NCBI RefSeq assembly: GCF_900089605.1
Contig: NZ_LT594324.1
Span: forward strand, 2,294,001 to 2,358,000
DNA: 64,000 nucleotides
Source of the DNA: Micromonospora narathiwatensis
GTDB taxonomy: Bacteria > Actinomycetota > Actinomycetes > Mycobacteriales > Micromonosporaceae
Direction: 5' to 3'
Shown here: positions 60,893-64,000 of the stretch, piece after piece
Layout: each line of letters begins with the position of its first letter
How positions within the stretch are numbered: the stretch's first letter is position 1
The notes under the pieces: generated by a model
Told to the model about the DNA's origin: nothing
Seen by the model: the letters and a program-made list of their open reading frames with translations, nothing else
Databases searched by the model: none
Translations under genes and position numbers: made by a program

Positions 60893-61651
60893 TCACGGCT
60901 CGGGCGTACCTTGATCCTGCCCGACCGCCGCGCGGCGCTGCCGCTGGGCGGTGGCGAGCCGGACGGCTGCCCAGACCGCGGTCGCCCACGCCGCGGCGAG
61001 CAGGTACCCGCCCAGAACGTCGGTGAGCCAGTGCACGCCCAGATACAGCCGGGAGAAGCCGACCAGCAACACCAGCAGCCCGGCGCCCGCCCAGGCCGAC
61101 ACCCGCACCGCCGGCACCGGCCAACGTCGACAAGCCAGGTACGCCAGCGACGCGTACGCCGCGACCGCCTGCGCGCTGTGCCCGGACGGGAACGAGAACC
61201 CGCTCGCCGCCGAGATCATGTCCGGCAGCGTCGGCCGGGGGCGGGCGATCAACAGCTTCACCCCGTTGACCAGGGCGCTGGTGCCCCCGCTGACCAGCAC
61301 CATCAGCGCCGCGGTGCGCCACCGGGAGCCGGGCAGGGGCATGGCCAATGCCGCGACGGCCACCAACGCCAACGCCATCCAGATCCCGCCCAGCTCGGTG
61401 ACCACCCGCAGAGCGGCGGTGAGCCCCCCGGTCCGGTGAGCGACCACCCAGGCGGTCGCCGCGGCATCACCCGCCGCCAGATCGTCGTTCTCCCGTACGC
61501 TGTCGGCGAGCTCGCCCAGCCCCCACCCGGCGGCGGCGATCATCAGGAAACTGACGGTCAACGGCAGACCGAGCGCCCCACCGGGTGTGAGGCGGGCAGC
61601 CAGCCAGGACCGTACGGCCATGCTGCCGACAGTTTGCTCTCGCGGACTCAT
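60893..61651 (-). CDS. PAP2-family membrane phosphatase
   Basis: A 252-residue protein with six membrane segments and the three PAP2 motifs in order: KLLIARPRP near 130, PSGHS near 153 and SRLYLGVHWLTDVLGG near 199. The conserved His of PSGHS and the final His attack phosphate. These enzymes remove phosphate from undecaprenyl pyrophosphate or phosphatidic acid, so a cell-wall lipid-recycling role is likely. Confidence 0.92.
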   Translation of the reverse strand: MSPREQTVGSMAVRSWLAARLTPGGALGLPLTVSFLMIAAAGWGLGELADSVRENDDLAAGDAAATAWVVAHRTGGLTAALRVVTELGGIWMALALVAVAALAMPLPGSRWRTAALMVLVSGGTSALVNGVKLLIARPRPTLPDMISAASGFSFPSGHSAQAVAAYASLAYLACRRWPVPAVRVSAWAGAGLLVLLVGFSRLYLGVHWLTDVLGGYLLAAAWATAVWAAVRLATAQRQRRAAVGQDQGTPEP

Positions 61652-61726
61652 GCGTTGATCACCACCCGTGCGACGGTAGCGCGTGGGGATGGTGGCACCG
61701 GGCGTCGCCCCGGACCTGTGCTCTGC

Positions 61727-62086
61727 CTACTGGCCGAAGGTGAAGCGCAGGTTCGCGTTGATCAGTTCGTTGAGTCGTCTGCGCAGGTGTCCCAGCAGCG
61801 ACGGGTCGGGCACCGGTTCGGCCACCAGCAGGCTCCAGCGCAACCGCGTACCGCATCCGCCGTCAGGCACCAGGTCGAAACGCACCTGAGCGTCCGGTAG
61901 CCTGGGCCACAGCGACGACCAGACGACCAGGCGCGGATGCTCGGCGCGCAGGATACGGGGTGCCTGTTCGTCGTCCAGCAGGTGCAGCCAGGGACGTGCC
62001 GGGTCGCGGGCGGGCTCGGTGAGCGCCTCGAAGACCACGGCCGGTGGTGGCGGCTGGGTGCGCGTACGGCTGCCGGCTTCGAGCAT
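61727..62086 (-). CDS. SRPBCC-family protein
   Basis: A 119-residue START-like protein. It starts MLEAGSRTRTQPPPPAVVFEALTEP and contains FDLVPDGGCGTRLRWSLLVAEP. It lies 8 bases behind the SRPBCC gene at 62095, which makes a tandem pair. Ligand unknown. The ATG at 62086 has no strong ribosome binding site, so it is probably translated by coupling. Confidence 0.78.
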   Translation of the reverse strand: MLEAGSRTRTQPPPPAVVFEALTEPARDPARPWLHLLDDEQAPRILRAEHPRLVVWSSLWPRLPDAQVRFDLVPDGGCGTRLRWSLLVAEPVPDPSLLGHLRRRLNELINANLRFTFGQ

Positions 62087-62094
62087 GTCTCGGG

Positions 62095-62562
62095 CTACTG
62101 GCCCTCGCCGGCCTCGACGAGTCGGGCGAGGTTCGCCAGCGCCATGCGCGTACCGGTCTCGTTGTCGGCGGCGGGGACACTGTCGGGGATGCCGTCGTGT
62201 ACGACGAGGACGTCGGTGCCGCCGTCCACGTCGGTCAGCGTGGTGGTCATCGTCATGACGCCGCCAAACGCCGGATCACCGGTCTCGAACTCGAACTCTT
62301 CGACCACCTGCTCGTCGGGCACGAGCCGGAGGAAACGACCGTGGTAGGTGTCGGTGTGGGACGACGACTTGCCGGCACCCTCGGTCGTGTCGTAGGTGAG
62401 CGAGACGCGGAAGGAACCACCTTCGCGGGCGTCGAAGTGATGGACCTGGCTGCTCATGCCGGCTGGTACCCGCCACCTGGCGATCGCGTCGGCATCCACC
62501 AGCGCCCGGTAGACGGCGGCGCGTGGGGCCTTGACCTGCTGAGAGACGCGAGTCGAATACAT
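62095..62562 (-). CDS. AHSA1/SRPBCC-family protein
   Basis: A 155-residue AHSA1-like protein: VSQQVKAPRAAVYRALVDADAIARWRVP at the start, SQVHHFDAREGGSFRVSLTYD near 38, and HDGIPD near 128. It is the first gene of a two-gene pair with the shorter SRPBCC protein. The family ranges from Hsp90 activators to lipid-binding or unknown proteins. Confidence 0.88.
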   Translation of the reverse strand: MYSTRVSQQVKAPRAAVYRALVDADAIARWRVPAGMSSQVHHFDAREGGSFRVSLTYDTTEGAGKSSSHTDTYHGRFLRLVPDEQVVEEFEFETGDPAFGGVMTMTTTLTDVDGGTDVLVVHDGIPDSVPAADNETGTRMALANLARLVEAGEGQ

Positions 62563-62640
62563 GGGCTCAACATAGTGCGTACGCCGGTCCGGCACCGGGT
62601 GACCGGATCGACCCGGGCGCCGGCGAGGGATGATGGCCGG

Positions 62641-63204
62641 GTGGGCAGAGGGCGATGGGCGGGCGTGCCGCGCCCGGTTCGGGTGATCGTCACGGCCGCC
62701 GTACTCGTGTTCGCCTACGGCGGGTTCGTACACCTCATCGACCTGTTCGGCGGCAGGGCCGGCCCGCTTCCGTCGACCCCTGCCTGGCTGTCCCTCTACT
62801 TCGTGTCGCTGACCGTGCTGGACCCGCTCGCGGCGCTGCTGCTGGCGTTGCGCCGGGTCGAGGGGCTGGTGCTGGGCTGCGTCGTTCTCGCCACCGACGC
62901 GATGGCGAACGGGTACGCCAACTACGTGCTGGACGGCACCGAGGGAGTCACTGCCGGGCGGATCGGGCAGGCAGTCGTCGCGGTGCTCGCCGTGGCGCTG
63001 GTCGTGGCCGCGCCGCGTATCGCGCCATGGCTTGAGCCGGTGTCGGGGCTCCGCGGAGATCCGCGCCCTCGTCGGCGAGGCGCTCCTTGGAAAGGTCGTC
63101 GATGCCGAAGCGCGTCCGGCCGGCCAACAGGTCGGTGCGCCCTCGGCGTCGACACTAACCCCAAACCGAACCCACTCGACCTGAAACACCCACACGGCCA
63201 GTGA
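62641..63204 (+). CDS. four-segment membrane protein with an odd tail
   Basis: A 187-residue protein with four hydrophobic segments through residue 130 (VIVTAAVLVFAYGGFVHL; VLAVALVVAAPRIAPW). The remaining 55 residues are Arg/Pro/Gly-rich and non-hydrophobic, unlike the rest, and look like readthrough into unrelated sequence. The original stop may have been lost near 63050. Function unknown. Confidence 0.6.
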   Translation: MGRGRWAGVPRPVRVIVTAAVLVFAYGGFVHLIDLFGGRAGPLPSTPAWLSLYFVSLTVLDPLAALLLALRRVEGLVLGCVVLATDAMANGYANYVLDGTEGVTAGRIGQAVVAVLAVALVVAAPRIAPWLEPVSGLRGDPRPRRRGAPWKGRRCRSASGRPTGRCALGVDTNPKPNPLDLKHPHGQ

Positions 63205-63237
63205 CGGCTTGCCTCACACCACCAGGGGCTCTTCTGC

Positions 63238-64000
63238 TCACTCGGCTCGTGGCGGATGCGGCTGGGCATGTCGGGCGAGGGCCGCCGCGGCGGTGACAGC
63301 GAGCACGAAGCCCAGCACCGCCACCGGCGCGAACCCGGACCGGACGCGGTCGCCGAGCAGTAACCAACCGACCAGCGCCGGCGCCACGGTCTGCCCGACG
63401 ATGGTCGACGCGGAGGCGACCGTCACCGACCCGCGTTGCAGCGCGGTCGCGTACAGGAGCAGCCCGTTCAGGCCTGCGATCACCATCGCGTAACTGATCG
63501 GGTTGGTAATCAGGGCCCATACCGTGTCGATCCGGCCGAGCAGCCGGGCTCCGAGGGCCGCTGACCCGAAGGACAGCCCGGCCAGCAGGCCCGGCAACGC
63601 GGGACTGCGCATCCGAGGGCTTCCCAGATATGCGCCGACGGTCAGCGTGATCACCGCCCCGAGCAGCCACCAACCGGCCATCCTCGGCACCTCGGACGGC
63701 GGCCCGGTGACGGCCGAGATCACCAGCAGCGCCAGTCCGACGATCACCCCGCCGATCGCGATCGCGTCCTGCATCACCAGCCGGACGCGCAGTACCAGCA
63801 TGGCGAGGACCGCGACGATGCTGAGGTTCGCCGCTCCCACCGCCTGGACCGCGAAGAGCGGTACGGTCCGTAGCGCGGTGAAGGTGAGTCCGGACGATGC
63901 TCCGTCCAGCGCCAGGCCCGCGGCGTACGGCCCGGTGCGCAGCAACCGCCACAACAGCCGAGGATCAAGGTGCGCGGTGGCCGCGATCCGCCGCGCCCCG
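63238..64000 (-). CDS. EamA/DMT-type transporter, 5' end beyond window
   Basis: 253 residues visible, with no start inside the window; the frame is open through 63999 and begins ARRIAATAHLDPRLL. It has about eight hydrophobic segments and drug/metabolite-transporter pattern (VGAANLSIVAVLAMLVL; TIVGQTVAPALVGWLLLGDRV near the end, typical of EamA repeats). It probably exports a small metabolite. The stop lies 33 bases from the convergent membrane gene. Confidence 0.85.
   Translation of the reverse strand, partial: GARRIAATAHLDPRLLWRLLRTGPYAAGLALDGASSGLTFTALRTVPLFAVQAVGAANLSIVAVLAMLVLRVRLVMQDAIAIGGVIVGLALLVISAVTGPPSEVPRMAGWWLLGAVITLTVGAYLGSPRMRSPALPGLLAGLSFGSAALGARLLGRIDTVWALITNPISYAMVIAGLNGLLLYATALQRGSVTVASASTIVGQTVAPALVGWLLLGDRVRSGFAPVAVLGFVLAVTAAAALARHAQPHPPRAE

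Noticed and set aside
63060..63200. A minus-strand gene reading LLAGRTRFGIDD
   Set aside because: No start codon with a ribosome binding site and too short; noted only as a possible remnant.
1..64000. tRNA, rRNA, CRISPR or integrase/attachment-site structures
   Set aside because: No cloverleaf-type sequence, direct-repeat array or recombinase gene was found on either strand by reading.

Overview
The window is very GC-rich actinomycete DNA, most like Micromonospora or a close relative. The evidence is almost uniform G/C third positions, frequent GTG starts, a CvnABCD-type conservon, a streptogrisin-type protease, CBM2-linked secreted enzymes and many single-component regulators. No rRNA, tRNA, CRISPR array or prophage module was seen. 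Taxonomy is inferred from gene style only.

Layout. 1-11 kb: a PhoD-like phosphatase (cut by the left edge), a three-gene ABC-2 exporter, a secreted serine protease, a large FAD/Fe-S dehydrogenase, a glutaredoxin-like membrane protein and an HTH regulator with an inverted-repeat operator. 11.2-20.2 kb: a convergent SDR, then an eight-gene minus-strand operon encoding, in order of transcription, a DegT-type PLP enzyme, an MFS exporter, a sulfotransferase, an SDR without the usual catalytic Tyr/Lys, a SAM methyltransferase, an HK97-fold encapsulin-like shell protein, a DadA-type D-amino-acid oxidoreductase and an Asp/Glu-racemase-family protein. This is a compact, apparently encapsulin-containing biosynthetic operon and the most interesting locus here. 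20.4-24.2 kb: a conservon (cvnA-D) interrupted in cvnB by an IS608-like, tnpB-only transposon whose two ends can be placed to the base; tnpB carries an amber codon and cvnB carries frameshifts.

24.5-34.7 kb: GDSL hydrolase, GNAT, YciO/Sua5 protein, Na+/H+ antiporter, ABM monooxygenase, membrane proteins, a frameshifted CBM2-metzincin gene, nicotinate phosphoribosyltransferase, and an SRPBCC-TetR pair with a palindromic operator on the start codon. 34.7-45.5 kb: FAD monooxygenase, spermidine-synthase-like protein, GH65 phosphorylase, radical SAM/B12 protein, and a histidine kinase/response regulator pair with an upstream operator-like repeat. 46.0-49.2 kb: an unannotated 27-residue Trp-rich peptide gene with a strong ribosome binding site, followed by a TPR protein and, convergently, a cytochrome P450; this could be a small RiPP locus.

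49.3-64 kb: FUSC transporter, an ECF-sigma/ABC transporter operon joined by ATGA overlaps, an HTH regulator/MFS pair with two copies of one operator (TGTCAA-N7-TTGACA), MsrB, a secreted HNH-nuclease/putative immunity pair, a Pro-rich membrane protein, PAP2 phosphatase, SRPBCC proteins and an EamA transporter cut by the right edge.

Genes that clearly work together are the exporter at 2.3-4.8 kb, the encapsulin operon, the conservon, the sigma-ABC operon, the kinase/regulator pair and the toxin/immunity pair. Three loci (cvnB, tnpB, CBM2-metzincin) carry disabling lesions that are either real decay or assembly errors.
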